From an uncultured Bacilli bacterium (GTDB lineage Bacteria > Bacillota_I > Bacilli_A > RF39 > UBA660): a stretch of 6,175 nucleotides of DNA. Below, in pieces: positions 1 to 6,095 of this stretch. Location of the stretch: contig CALVLG010000054.1 in assembly GCA_944336815.1 (NCBI GenBank), forward strand, positions 1 through 6,175, in the 5' to 3' direction. The notes below the pieces were generated by a model, which ran no database searches, was not told the DNA's origin, and saw only the letters and a list, made by a program, of their open reading frames with translations. Both the position numbers and the translations under genes were made by a program. Position 1 is the first letter of the stretch; each line of letters opens with the position of its first letter.

Positions 1-626
1 TCATTTAATTTGCTAATTAATCTTACCGTTACTTTGCCACTAAAGGTTTGTCCTTGTTGGGCATTTTGATCTCCATTGTTTTTATAATTATAGACTAAAT
101 AATACGTTGTTCTTTCTAATGTACTTGTATCAAATTCTTTTTGTTCTAATATAATTTGTTCTGATTCGGTTAATACTTCTGGTCCATATACGATTTCTGG
201 TGTACCATTTATTGTTATTTGATCTTCTTTTATGAATCCTTCTGCTGTTTGGGTAAGTTCACCTTCTACTCTTTCGACGTTATTTTCTTCTGGTGTTGTT
301 GTTTTATATAAAGTAATTTCTATATCACTTCCAAACATTTCTGGTACCGTACTTGCTAAATCAATTTCATAGATTCCTGTTCCTTCTTGCGAACCTTTTT
401 CAATCGTAAATGTTTGAATGGCTTTCATTCCTGGATAGACTTCATTTTCTGTAAAAGTTAAGGTTCCATTATAATTAATACTACCAATACTTGCTGCTTC
501 AAATCTTGTTTCATTGACATTATTATGGGTAATATTTGCAGCGAAATAAGCAAGTGATGTTGTTATACATACTACTACCATACAACTCAATGTTATTCCG
601 ATATTTAACCAGTGTTTTGTATCCAT
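1..626 (-). CDS. Secreted TasA/camelysin-like protein, 3' part missing (runs off window)
   Basis: Reading frame on the minus strand, open from an ATG at 624-626 to base 1 (208 full codons, no stop), so the C-terminus lies outside the window. The start has an AGGAGA ribosome binding site at 631-636 and a near-consensus promoter just upstream. Residues 1-6 are polar (MDTKHW), about 7-29 form one hydrophobic segment ending in SLAYFAA, and the rest is hydrophilic, Thr/Glu-rich and beta-rich in character. The 'LAYF' end of the hydrophobic stretch and a following 'YPGMKAIQTFTIEKG' segment (about residues 65-79) resemble the signal sequence and the 'lkPGD..t..f.i.N' strand of TasA/camelysin proteins, which are exported and processed by SipW-type signal peptidases and form matrix fibres or act as surface proteins. 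This is family resemblance by eye, not a proven match. It could instead be another single-pass, beta-sandwich surface protein. The gene lies after the DUF2207 gene but has its own promoter. Confidence 0.75.
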   Translation of the reverse strand, partial: MDTKHWLNIGITLSCMVVVCITTSLAYFAANITHNNVNETRFEAASIGSINYNGTLTFTENEVYPGMKAIQTFTIEKGSQEGTGIYEIDLASTVPEMFGSDIEITLYKTTTPEENNVERVEGELTQTAEGFIKEDQITINGTPEIVYGPEVLTESEQIILEQKEFDTSTLERTTYYLVYNYKNNGDQNAQQGQTFSGKVTVRLISKLN

Positions 627-630
627 ATTC

Positions 631-636
631 TCTCCT
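631..636 (-). promoter_or_regulatory. Ribosome binding site of the TasA-like gene
   Basis: AGGAGA lies 4 bases before the ATG at 624-626. It supports this ATG as the start of a gene whose stop codon is out of view. Confidence 0.7.
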
Positions 637-651
637 CTATTCTATGTCTAA

Positions 652-680
652 ATTATAATAAAAAGAGCAAAAAAAAGCAA
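652..680 (-). promoter_or_regulatory. Sigma-A type promoter for the TasA-like gene
   Basis: On the minus strand TTGCTT (675-680) is followed after exactly 17 bases by a perfect TATAAT (652-657). The predicted start point is near 645, which gives a leader of about 19 bases with the ribosome binding site inside it. The spacer is mostly T and overlaps the T-tract of the preceding gene's putative terminator, so the end of one unit and the start of the next share the same bases. No obvious operator repeat is visible. Confidence 0.75.
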
Positions 681-698
681 GACACTAAAAACCGTGTC
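669..698 (-). terminator. Weak intrinsic terminator after the DUF2207 gene
   Basis: GACAC (694-698) and GTGTC (681-685) can pair around an 8-base loop that contains the TAG stop of the DUF2207 gene (685-687 overlaps the stem). Four bases later comes a run of eight T (669-676). The stem is only 5 bp and set back from the T-run, so termination may be inefficient. Confidence 0.4.
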
Positions 699-2592
699 CG
701 CCGCCACCACCGCCGCCGAAGCCACCGCCTGATGAGAAACCTCCACCAAAGCCAGAACCACTACTACGACTACTACTTGCAATCCGGCTATTAGTGATCG
801 CTGTTTGATTAGAAGCAAAAGAACTAGATATACTATGACTTACCATGTGGGCAATGTGAAAATCAACCCATGATGGATAATAAGCGCCAACTGTTCCTTC
901 GGGAAATTCATTTATTTTAACACTCATTGCTTTTTCTACTTCATCGGCAAGGCCAAAAACGGTTGCATAGACTAAGTATCTTTCCCATAAACTTATAGCT
1001 GGTAATTCTTTAATGTCAAAACGGCCAAAGTCAGCGAGAAAATTTTTGAATGCTTTCCACCGGACATAATGTTCATTACCTTTTTTAGTTCTTTTTTTAA
1101 TTAATAAAGCATAAATGAAATACACAATACTTAACGCTATAACAATGAAGGTTAAAACTGTATCAACTTTTAAATACATAATGAAGAAAACAATAAAGAA
1201 AGCGATTAAAAAGAAAAATAAACTGGAAACAATAGGTAAACCGTTCGTTTCATAAAATTTTTGCTTTTCTCCATCTTTTTTAGCACAATTTTGCCAATTG
1301 GTATAAGATTTTTGAAAGTTGGTGAATGTTTTTTGACCACCAGCATATTTTTTTAATTCTTCGGCCGTAAATTTATTTTCTTTGCCAACTGTTTCAAACA
1401 AAAAATCTAATAAAACATCTTCGGTATCATTGACATTATCGCGGTTTACTAAAGTAAATTCATAATTTTTTTGTTTTTTCTTTTGGCTTGGTAATTCATT
1501 AACAACGATATTTTTTTTGTAAATTAAATTTAGGATTGATGCTGACATAGCATTTGGGCCAATCGAATGATTCATTAAATAATCAACAACTTCGACGTTA
1601 TATTCATCAATAAATTCCCGGTTGTATTTAAGGGCAAAAGTGCTTTTGTATTCGCGATCAAAACGAATGTAAACATATATCCACCAAGCTATTAAGATAA
1701 CAATATAGACAAGACAAAGAATGTTAGCGGTTTGTAAGTTTTTGGCCGCTTGTTCACGTTGTAAATTAGCATCTAAGGCTCTTTCTTCTTCAACGGCTAT
1801 TATTTGGTCTAGAGAAGAAACATTTGTTTTTTTAGTAACTAAATTAGAATCTAGTAAAGAGGAAGCGAAAGTTAAACGAACATCTATTGCCGTATTTGGT
1901 GCAACCTTTTTTATGGTGGCAAGGATTGCTTGTTGATCTAAAAATTCCACATTCCCAGTTAAATCACCATGAGCCCAAACGCGAAAGTTGTTACTTGTAT
2001 CTTCTTTTGGTAGCGTCACTCTAATTTGAAGATCCATTATTTGATCATCAAAACCAGCCCCAATAAAAGTCCAGTATAGTTCCCCAACATCGTTATGTAA
2101 AACAACAGCATCTTCTAAAGTATACGAAAGTAAAAAAGCTACTGTATCATTATCCGATTTATAATACATTTTATAGGCACGACCATCTTGAATACTTGAT
2201 TCAAAATAATCGCCATTTGTAGCATCGACATCATAAAAAACTTTTGTTAAAGGAAGAAAGTCATTATTATTTAAAATAGCATAAGAAACTTCTTTGGTTG
2301 TGATGTTGCCAGCTTTAATACGCATATTAGTTATTCCTTTGGCATTATAAATAGCGTCCGAAGCATAGTTAATTGGTTCATGATATTCAAGACGGCTATT
2401 ACGATAAGTTATCTCGCGTTCATAGCCATTAAAAACACCGTCTAGAACAAGAAGTTCTGTTATATCCACGTCGCCGTTTTCTTTTATTTGGGCATCAATT
2501 AAAATATTTTCAATATCAAAATTAACACGGGCTGCCCTAGTAGAAATGGCACATGAAAAAAATAAAAAGATGGCTAAAAAAAGTTTTTTCAT
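685..2592 (-). CDS. DUF2207 (YciQ-like) membrane protein with Gly-rich C-terminal tail
   Basis: 635 residues, ATG start with AAAGGA 6 bases upstream, TAG stop. A signal peptide covers about residues 1-21 (MKK, then a hydrophobic core, then STRAA). An extracytoplasmic beta-rich domain of DUF2207 type follows (about 22-250). Three membrane segments lie at about 291-309, 452-473 and 477-497. The segment between the first two (310-450) is charged and probably cytoplasmic. After the third helix, the motifs WKAFKNFLADF (512-522) and LWERYLVYATVFGLADEV (535-552) are typical of this family. The protein ends in a Ser-rich stretch and a Gly/Phe tail (about 611-635, GGGF repeats, final HGF), also a family hallmark. 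The biochemical function of DUF2207 proteins is not established; they are membrane-associated and often sit beside LemA, as here. There is only an 18-base gap after the lemA terminator and no clear promoter, so expression probably depends on readthrough from lemA or on a promoter within it. Confidence 0.9.
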   Translation of the reverse strand: MKKLFLAIFLFFSCAISTRAARVNFDIENILIDAQIKENGDVDITELLVLDGVFNGYEREITYRNSRLEYHEPINYASDAIYNAKGITNMRIKAGNITTKEVSYAILNNNDFLPLTKVFYDVDATNGDYFESSIQDGRAYKMYYKSDNDTVAFLLSYTLEDAVVLHNDVGELYWTFIGAGFDDQIMDLQIRVTLPKEDTSNNFRVWAHGDLTGNVEFLDQQAILATIKKVAPNTAIDVRLTFASSLLDSNLVTKKTNVSSLDQIIAVEEERALDANLQREQAAKNLQTANILCLVYIVILIAWWIYVYIRFDREYKSTFALKYNREFIDEYNVEVVDYLMNHSIGPNAMSASILNLIYKKNIVVNELPSQKKKQKNYEFTLVNRDNVNDTEDVLLDFLFETVGKENKFTAEELKKYAGGQKTFTNFQKSYTNWQNCAKKDGEKQKFYETNGLPIVSSLFFFLIAFFIVFFIMYLKVDTVLTFIVIALSIVYFIYALLIKKRTKKGNEHYVRWKAFKNFLADFGRFDIKELPAISLWERYLVYATVFGLADEVEKAMSVKINEFPEGTVGAYYPSWVDFHIAHMVSHSISSSFASNQTAITNSRIASSSRSSGSGFGGGFSSGGGFGGGGGGGHGF

Positions 2593-2611
2593 ACAATATC
2601 CTTTCTAAAAG

Positions 2612-2637
2612 AAAAAAAGCTTACTAACTGTAAGCTT
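2612..2637 (-). terminator. Intrinsic terminator/attenuator between lemA and the DUF2207 gene
   Basis: AAGCTTAC (2630-2637) pairs perfectly with GTAAGCTT (2617-2624) around a 5-base loop (2625-2629). A run of seven T on the minus strand (2612-2618) overlaps the base of the stem. The lemA stop codon (2636-2638) lies in the upstream arm, so a ribosome ending translation would cover part of the hairpin. Because the next gene in the same direction starts 20 bases further on without an evident promoter, the hairpin most likely tunes the lemA to DUF2207 ratio rather than ending the unit completely (inference). Confidence 0.75.
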
Positions 2638-3190
2638 AAAATTCCACTTTGACATTTTGTCTTGCTTCTTCTTCAGCTTTAAAGAATTCTTCCATTTTGA
2701 ATTTAAACATTGAAGCAACAATATTTGATGGGAACATTTCAATTTTATTATTATACGTTAAAACAGTATCATTATAAAATTGACGAGCCATGGCGATTTT
2801 GTCTTCTGTTTCTTGTAATTCAGTTTGTAATTCTAAAAAGTTTTGATTAGCTTTTAAGTCAGGATAATTTTCAGCTAAAGCAAACAATTTTGACAATGTA
2901 TCAGATAGCATGTTATTGGCTTGCATTTTTTCATGGGGAGTTGTTGCCGTTGTATAACTATTACGGGCTTCAATAACACTTTCCAATGTTTCACTTTCAT
3001 GCTTAGCATATCCTTTTACCGTACTTACTAAATTAGGAATTAAATCAAATCTTCTTTTTAATTGAACATCAATTTGACTCCATTGGTCTCTTACCCTATT
3101 ACGTAAGTCAACTAATTTGTTATAAGTTGCTACAAAATAAATAATTAGTAAAACAACTATAACTAAAACAACTATTAACCAGATTGGCAT
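2636..3190 (-). CDS. lemA: LemA family membrane protein
   Basis: 184 residues, the usual length of the LemA family. A single N-terminal membrane helix (about residues 3-21) has almost no preceding residues, followed by an all-helical, coiled-coil-like domain. Family landmarks are all present: NRVRDQWSQIDVQLKRRFDLIPNLV (31-55), a YPDLKANQNFLELQTEL region (109-125), TEDKIAMARQFYNDTV (128-143), the FPSNIVA motif (153-159) and the acidic EEEARQNVKVEF end (173-184). The ATG has a strong AGGAGG site at 3198-3203. LemA proteins are anchored with a short extracytoplasmic N-terminus and the helical domain in the cytoplasm. Their molecular role is unclear, although in Listeria LemA was first noticed as a source of presented peptides. 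It has its own promoter and is followed by the DUF2207 gene, a common partner. Confidence 0.95.
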   Translation of the reverse strand: MPIWLIVVLVIVVLLIIYFVATYNKLVDLRNRVRDQWSQIDVQLKRRFDLIPNLVSTVKGYAKHESETLESVIEARNSYTTATTPHEKMQANNMLSDTLSKLFALAENYPDLKANQNFLELQTELQETEDKIAMARQFYNDTVLTYNNKIEMFPSNIVASMFKFKMEEFFKAEEEARQNVKVEF

Positions 3191-3214
3191 GTTCTTTCCT
3201 CCTTTTATATTATA

Positions 3215-3243
3215 AGTTTACCATACTTCTTAGGGATAATCAA
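3215..3243 (-). promoter_or_regulatory. Sigma-A promoter with extended -10 for lemA
   Basis: On the minus strand TTGATT (3238-3243) is followed by a 17-base spacer and TAAACT (3215-3220), preceded by TGG, the extended -10 pattern. Predicted start near 3208, leaving the AGGAGG site (3198-3203) inside the transcript. A perfect TATAAT at 3209-3214 lies just downstream but would start transcription within the ribosome binding site, so it is the poorer choice. Confidence 0.6.
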
Positions 3244-3263
3244 TTTCATTTACATCGGAATTT

Positions 3264-4085
3264 TTATCCTTCATAAACTTCAATCACCGGTCTTATAAAT
3301 GCACTGGTGTTGGAAGTAACTGTTTGTAAAGATGTATTATATATTTTTGTTTGTGTATTACTAGCTCTTTCAAGAACGTGGAAAGGCCCTTTAGTGCTAG
3401 TCCAAGCAGCCTTTGAAGAAACTTCGGATGTAGATGGGATTCTAACATAACCGCTTACGGTCGAACCGCCATCACTAAAACTCATCGAAACTAGTTTGCC
3501 TTTATTTAAAACCCGTTGTAAACTTTGATGGGTATCAAACCAAGAACGTACCACACTGCTAACAATGGTTTGGCCTTGTCTTAAAGTTACATTGGAATTG
3601 TTAATTTGGGATGAGGTAGGATTCCACGCAGGAATACGATAACTACTACCAGAATAATACCAACAATATTGTTCACCGGCTGTTTGGGTAGTGCTGGCAT
3701 TAAAACAAGCTCTTACTTGACAATCGGTGTCGTTACAAGTGCCATATATACGGTTATTTCCTTCTTCCCGGATAGCTGAAACGATTTCTTGTTTATTTAA
3801 AGCGCGGTTTAAAACTAAAACAACGGTACTACCTTTATCAGTTATAACATTCCAATCTTCACCAGCAAAACGAACAACTTCACTAACAGCATAGTTTTTG
3901 CTTGGTAAGACATCGACAGCAAAGCTTGCCTCGGCATCAATTTCACTTCGAATATCTTCTTTAATTCGCCCAACTAAGATCCGATTATTAATACTATTTG
4001 CTAAAATCGTTACCATAAGCATTAGAAAAACTAAAAAAAATGAATAAATCATTGATGTTGCAATAAAACCCTTTTTATTTTTCAT
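3264..4085 (-). CDS. Type IV pilin-like membrane-anchored protein with DUF6273-like C-terminus
   Basis: 273 residues, ATG start, TAA stop. The N-terminus reads MKNKKGF then a 20-odd residue hydrophobic helix (about 8-30), the layout of a type IV prepilin: short basic leader, Gly6, Phe7 and a membrane helix. The Glu normally at position 5 of the mature pilin is Ser here (S11), so it is not a textbook substrate. After a coiled linker (about 31-60) comes a globular region with four cysteines (C117, C122, C127, C141) that could form two disulfides outside the cell. The segments EDWNVITDKGSTVVLVLNRAL (76-96), YVRIPSTSEV (213-222) and FIRPVIEVYEG (263-273) resemble the DUF6273 pattern seen in secreted Firmicutes proteins. 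AAGGA (4091-4095) overlaps the stop of the upstream DUF308-like gene and the gap is 8 bp, so the pair is probably translationally coupled. Function unknown; surface pseudopilin or cell-wall-facing adhesin-like protein are both possible. Confidence 0.75.
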   Translation of the reverse strand: MKNKKGFIATSMIYSFFLVFLMLMVTILANSINNRILVGRIKEDIRSEIDAEASFAVDVLPSKNYAVSEVVRFAGEDWNVITDKGSTVVLVLNRALNKQEIVSAIREEGNNRIYGTCNDTDCQVRACFNASTTQTAGEQYCWYYSGSSYRIPAWNPTSSQINNSNVTLRQGQTIVSSVVRSWFDTHQSLQRVLNKGKLVSMSFSDGGSTVSGYVRIPSTSEVSSKAAWTSTKGPFHVLERASNTQTKIYNTSLQTVTSNTSAFIRPVIEVYEG

Positions 4086-4093
4086 AATAATCC

Positions 4094-4690
4094 TTATTCT
4101 TTCACAATTACTTCTTCATTAATTTTCTTTTTTTTACTTAAGCCAATTAAGACTAAGATATTTTCAACAATTAAGAAAACTTCAGAAATGATAACCATTA
4201 GACCAAGATAAAAATTAATGGATACTTCTTTAAAAGGATTGATAACAATTAGAAAACCTAAAAGCAAATTTATAAAAGATAAAATACAGGTAGAAAGCCA
4301 TAAACTTTTGGCTTTTTCAGCAAAAAGAAAGGCCATTTCAAGACGAAAAGCATTGCGAAAAATCACATAACCACCAATAATTAAACTTATCATTTCAGTT
4401 AAAATATTTGTTTCAATAAAAGCAATAAGACCAGATAAAATTAGCAAAACACTAGTCGATAAATTTTTACTATAAAGGCGATTTTCTTTTGGCAAGCGAA
4501 AATAAAAAACAATATTTAAAACCCCCATCAAAATAGCTACGTACCCAAAAACATTAATCGCTGTAGGAATAAAATTATCGGGATTTATTAGTAGAACAAC
4601 AGCAAAAATAATTAGTAATATTGAAGCAATAAAAGATGAATAAACTCTCTTTTTTAAACTTTCTAAAACAGTTTTATCTTCTAAATACAT
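4094..4690 (-). CDS. DUF308 (HdeD-like) six-helix membrane protein
   Basis: 198 residues from the ATG at 4688-4690. I prefer this start over the GTG at 4697-4699 (which would add three residues) because the AGGAG site at 4699-4703 overlaps the GTG but stands 8 bases before the ATG. The protein has three repeats of paired membrane helices, at about 18-36/42-65, 78-96/98-115 and 132-151/157-184. The repeats carry the family signature of a short helix ending in NP (VLLINP, 32-37; FLIVINP, 146-152). The N-terminal 17 residues and the C-terminus (KKKKINEEVIVKE) are charged and likely cytoplasmic. This matches the DUF308/HdeD family; HdeD is linked to acid resistance in E. coli but the role in this lineage is not known. 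It is the first gene of a two-gene unit with the pilin-like gene, whose ribosome binding site overlaps this gene's TAA stop. Confidence 0.8.
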   Translation of the reverse strand: MYLEDKTVLESLKKRVYSSFIASILLIIFAVVLLINPDNFIPTAINVFGYVAILMGVLNIVFYFRLPKENRLYSKNLSTSVLLILSGLIAFIETNILTEMISLIIGGYVIFRNAFRLEMAFLFAEKAKSLWLSTCILSFINLLLGFLIVINPFKEVSINFYLGLMVIISEVFLIVENILVLIGLSKKKKINEEVIVKE

Positions 4691-4698
4691 ACAAATCA

Positions 4699-4703
4699 CT
4701 CCT
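4699..4703 (-). promoter_or_regulatory. Ribosome binding site that fixes the DUF308 start
   Basis: AGGAG shares its last base with the upstream GTG codon (4697-4699), so it cannot serve that codon, but it is 8 bases ahead of the ATG at 4688-4690. Confidence 0.75.
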
Positions 4704-4717
4704 ACAAAAATTTTATC

Positions 4718-4726
4718 ATTATCTCA
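4718..4726 (-). promoter_or_regulatory. Extended -10 promoter for the DUF308/pilin-like unit
   Basis: TG-A-GATAAT on the minus strand matches the extended -10 pattern (TGnTATAAT, one mismatch) and would start transcription near 4711, ahead of the AGGAG site. No good -35 sits 17 bases upstream. An alternative is TTGCTT (4733-4738), 17 bases, TAAAAT (4710-4715), whose -35 lies inside the tyrS terminator stem, but its start would fall in the ribosome binding site. Confidence 0.4.
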
Positions 4727-4729
4727 TAT

Positions 4730-4764
4730 AAAAAGCAACTATCCTATATTGAGAATTGTTGCTT
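4730..4764 (-). terminator. Main intrinsic terminator of tyrS
   Basis: AAGCAAC (4758-4764) pairs perfectly with GTTGCTT (4733-4739). After one A/A mismatch, ATTCT pairs with AGGAT (one G-U pair) around the 6-base loop CAATAT. The minus strand then has five T (4730-4734). The T-run on the minus side and absence of one on the plus side show it serves tyrS. Confidence 0.8.
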
Positions 4765-4786
4765 ATAAATGAATAAAATTTTTACC

Positions 4787-4809
4787 AAAAAAAGCCATTA
4801 GGCCTTTTT
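4787..4809 (-). terminator. First hairpin with T-tract, overlapping the tyrS stop
   Basis: AAAAAG-G-CC (4801-4809) pairs with GGCTTTTT (around 4789-4796) with one bulged G and a 4-base loop holding the TAA stop codon (4798-4800); seven T follow (4787-4793). It is smaller than the next hairpin downstream; the two in tandem should give efficient termination. Confidence 0.5.
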
Positions 4810-6009
4810 AAAAACATAATATTTTTTCTTGCCTCTTCTAACAATGTTATATTGACGGTTTTTATCTAATAATGAATTTTCTTCCTTAATTGTTACCCCA
4901 TTTAAAGAAATAGCTCCCGCGGTTAAAAATTCACGTGCTTCTCTTTTTGAGGAGGCAATTTTGTTAGTAACCAATAGATCAATAAGTGGTTTTTCTTCAT
5001 AAGTAAAGGTTGGAAAGTTTTTGAAAACAGTTTCAATTTCTTGATCGGTTAATGTATCTACTTGGCCAGTAAATAAACATTCTGATACTTCTTTAGCATG
5101 AAGATAGTCTTTTTCACCATGTAAATCACTAATAATTTGTTTAGCTAACTCTTGTTGGGCAATTCTTTTTTCTGGTGAGTTAAGATGTTCTTTTTCGATA
5201 GCTTCAATTTCTTCTTTGGTTAAGAAGGTTAATTTTTTTAAATAATCAATAACTAAACTATCATCGGTATTAATTAAATATTGGTATAGTTCATAAGAAG
5301 AAGTTTTATTTTTGTCAAGCCATAAAGCATTGCCCTCAGTTTTACCAAACTTTTTACCGTCTTTATCTAGAATTAAAGGCATTGTAAAACCATAGGCTTC
5401 TTGACCTGTTTTCTTTCTTATTAAATCAATACCAGCGGTAATGTTACCCCACTGATCACTTCCAGCCACTTGCATAGTACAGTTTTTATTAGCAAATAAC
5501 CAATAAAAGTCCATGGCTTGCATAATCATATAAGAAAATTCAGTATAAGTAATGCCGGTATCTAATCTTCTTCTAATTATATCTTTATCAAGCATATAGT
5601 TAATATTAAAAAATTTACCATAATCTCTTAAAAAATCAACAAAATTAAGATCTTTACTCCAGTCCCAGTTATTGACTACTTCAAAACCAAACAATTCTTT
5701 GGCTTGTTTAGTTAAACCAAGGGTATTGTGTTTTATTTCATCAATTGTTTTCATTTCTCTTTCGGCGGTTGGTTTCGGGTCGCCAATTCTTCCGGTTGCC
5801 CCGCCAATTAGTAAAAGCGGATGATGGCCATATTTAGCTAATCTTTTAGAAATTAAGAATGAAGAATAATGGCCAATGTGCATCGAATCAGCGGTGGGAT
5901 CGGTGCCAATATAAAATGTCATGCCTCCTTCATTTAATTTTTTTTCTAAATCAGGTGAAGAAATATCTTTAATTAATCCTCGCCACTTTAAATCTTCATA
6001 TAAAGTCAT
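4798..6009 (-). CDS. tyrS: Tyrosyl-tRNA synthetase
   Basis: 403 residues, close to the usual 400-420 for bacterial TyrRS. The enzyme activates tyrosine with ATP and charges tRNA(Tyr) in the cytoplasm. Class I landmarks are intact: TFYIGTDPTADS (31-42, tyrosine/ATP pocket), HIGH at 44-47, GGATGRIGDP (69-78), YTEFSYMIMQAMD (155-167), VAGSDQWGN (181-189) and the KMSKS equivalent KFGKT at 220-224. The C-terminal S4-like RNA-binding domain covers about 340-403 (LLVTNKIASSKREAREFL, AISLNG), so the protein is full length. The GATP/HIGH spacing and KFGKT motif are those of the TyrS rather than TyrZ type (by memory of family motifs). The ATG at 6007-6009 has AAAGGAAG at 6016-6023. A T-box leader lies directly upstream, so expression should rise when uncharged tRNA(Tyr) accumulates. 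Two terminators follow. Confidence 0.97.
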   Translation of the reverse strand: MTLYEDLKWRGLIKDISSPDLEKKLNEGGMTFYIGTDPTADSMHIGHYSSFLISKRLAKYGHHPLLLIGGATGRIGDPKPTAEREMKTIDEIKHNTLGLTKQAKELFGFEVVNNWDWSKDLNFVDFLRDYGKFFNINYMLDKDIIRRRLDTGITYTEFSYMIMQAMDFYWLFANKNCTMQVAGSDQWGNITAGIDLIRKKTGQEAYGFTMPLILDKDGKKFGKTEGNALWLDKNKTSSYELYQYLINTDDSLVIDYLKKLTFLTKEEIEAIEKEHLNSPEKRIAQQELAKQIISDLHGEKDYLHAKEVSECLFTGQVDTLTDQEIETVFKNFPTFTYEEKPLIDLLVTNKIASSKREAREFLTAGAISLNGVTIKEENSLLDKNRQYNIVRRGKKKYYVFKKA

Positions 6010-6032
6010 TTTTATCTTCCTTTCTTTAAAAC

Positions 6033-6095
6033 AAAAAAATTCTACGTCTAAGGACGAGTTTATACCCGTGGTACCACCTTATTTCGTAGAATTTT
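6033..6095 (-). terminator. Terminator of the tyrS T-box leader
   Basis: Seven T (6033-6039) end the leader. Two hairpins could precede them. The first is a local one overlapping the antiterminator 3' arm: CTCGTC with GACG(T)AG around loop CTTA, 6 bp with a bulged T. The second is a perfect 11-bp helix AAAATTCTACG (6085-6095) with CGTAGAATTTT (6036-6046) that encloses the whole antiterminator. The local hairpin fits the usual mutually exclusive switch; the long one is discussed as a finding. Confidence 0.7.
6049..6081 (-). promoter_or_regulatory. T-box antiterminator
   Basis: Helix A1 is TAAGG (6077-6081) with CCTTA (6049-6053). A 7-base bulge TGGTACC (6070-6076) follows on the 5' side. Helix A2 is ACGGGT (6064-6069) with ACTCGT (6054-6059), with one G-U pair and the loop ATAA. 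This is the canonical T-box antiterminator layout. Confidence 0.88.

Noticed and set aside
612..794. Plus-strand ORF of 60 codons
   Set aside because: It is antisense to the start of the TasA-like gene and the tail of the DUF2207 gene, is low-complexity (Arg/His/Tyr-rich from the Gly tail complement) and has no ribosome binding site.
1721..1936. Plus-strand ORF of 71 codons
   Set aside because: Lies wholly inside the DUF2207 gene on the opposite strand, with no recognisable motif.
3209..3214. Perfect TATAAT as the lemA -10
   Set aside because: Transcription would begin within or after the AGGAGG ribosome binding site, and there is no -35 at the right distance; the TTGATT/TAAACT pair fits better.
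3234..3269. Inverted repeat GGATAA/TTATCC after the pilin-like gene, as a terminator
   Set aside because: Only 6 bp with a 24-base loop and no T-run, so it does not look like an intrinsic terminator; transcription may continue into lemA.
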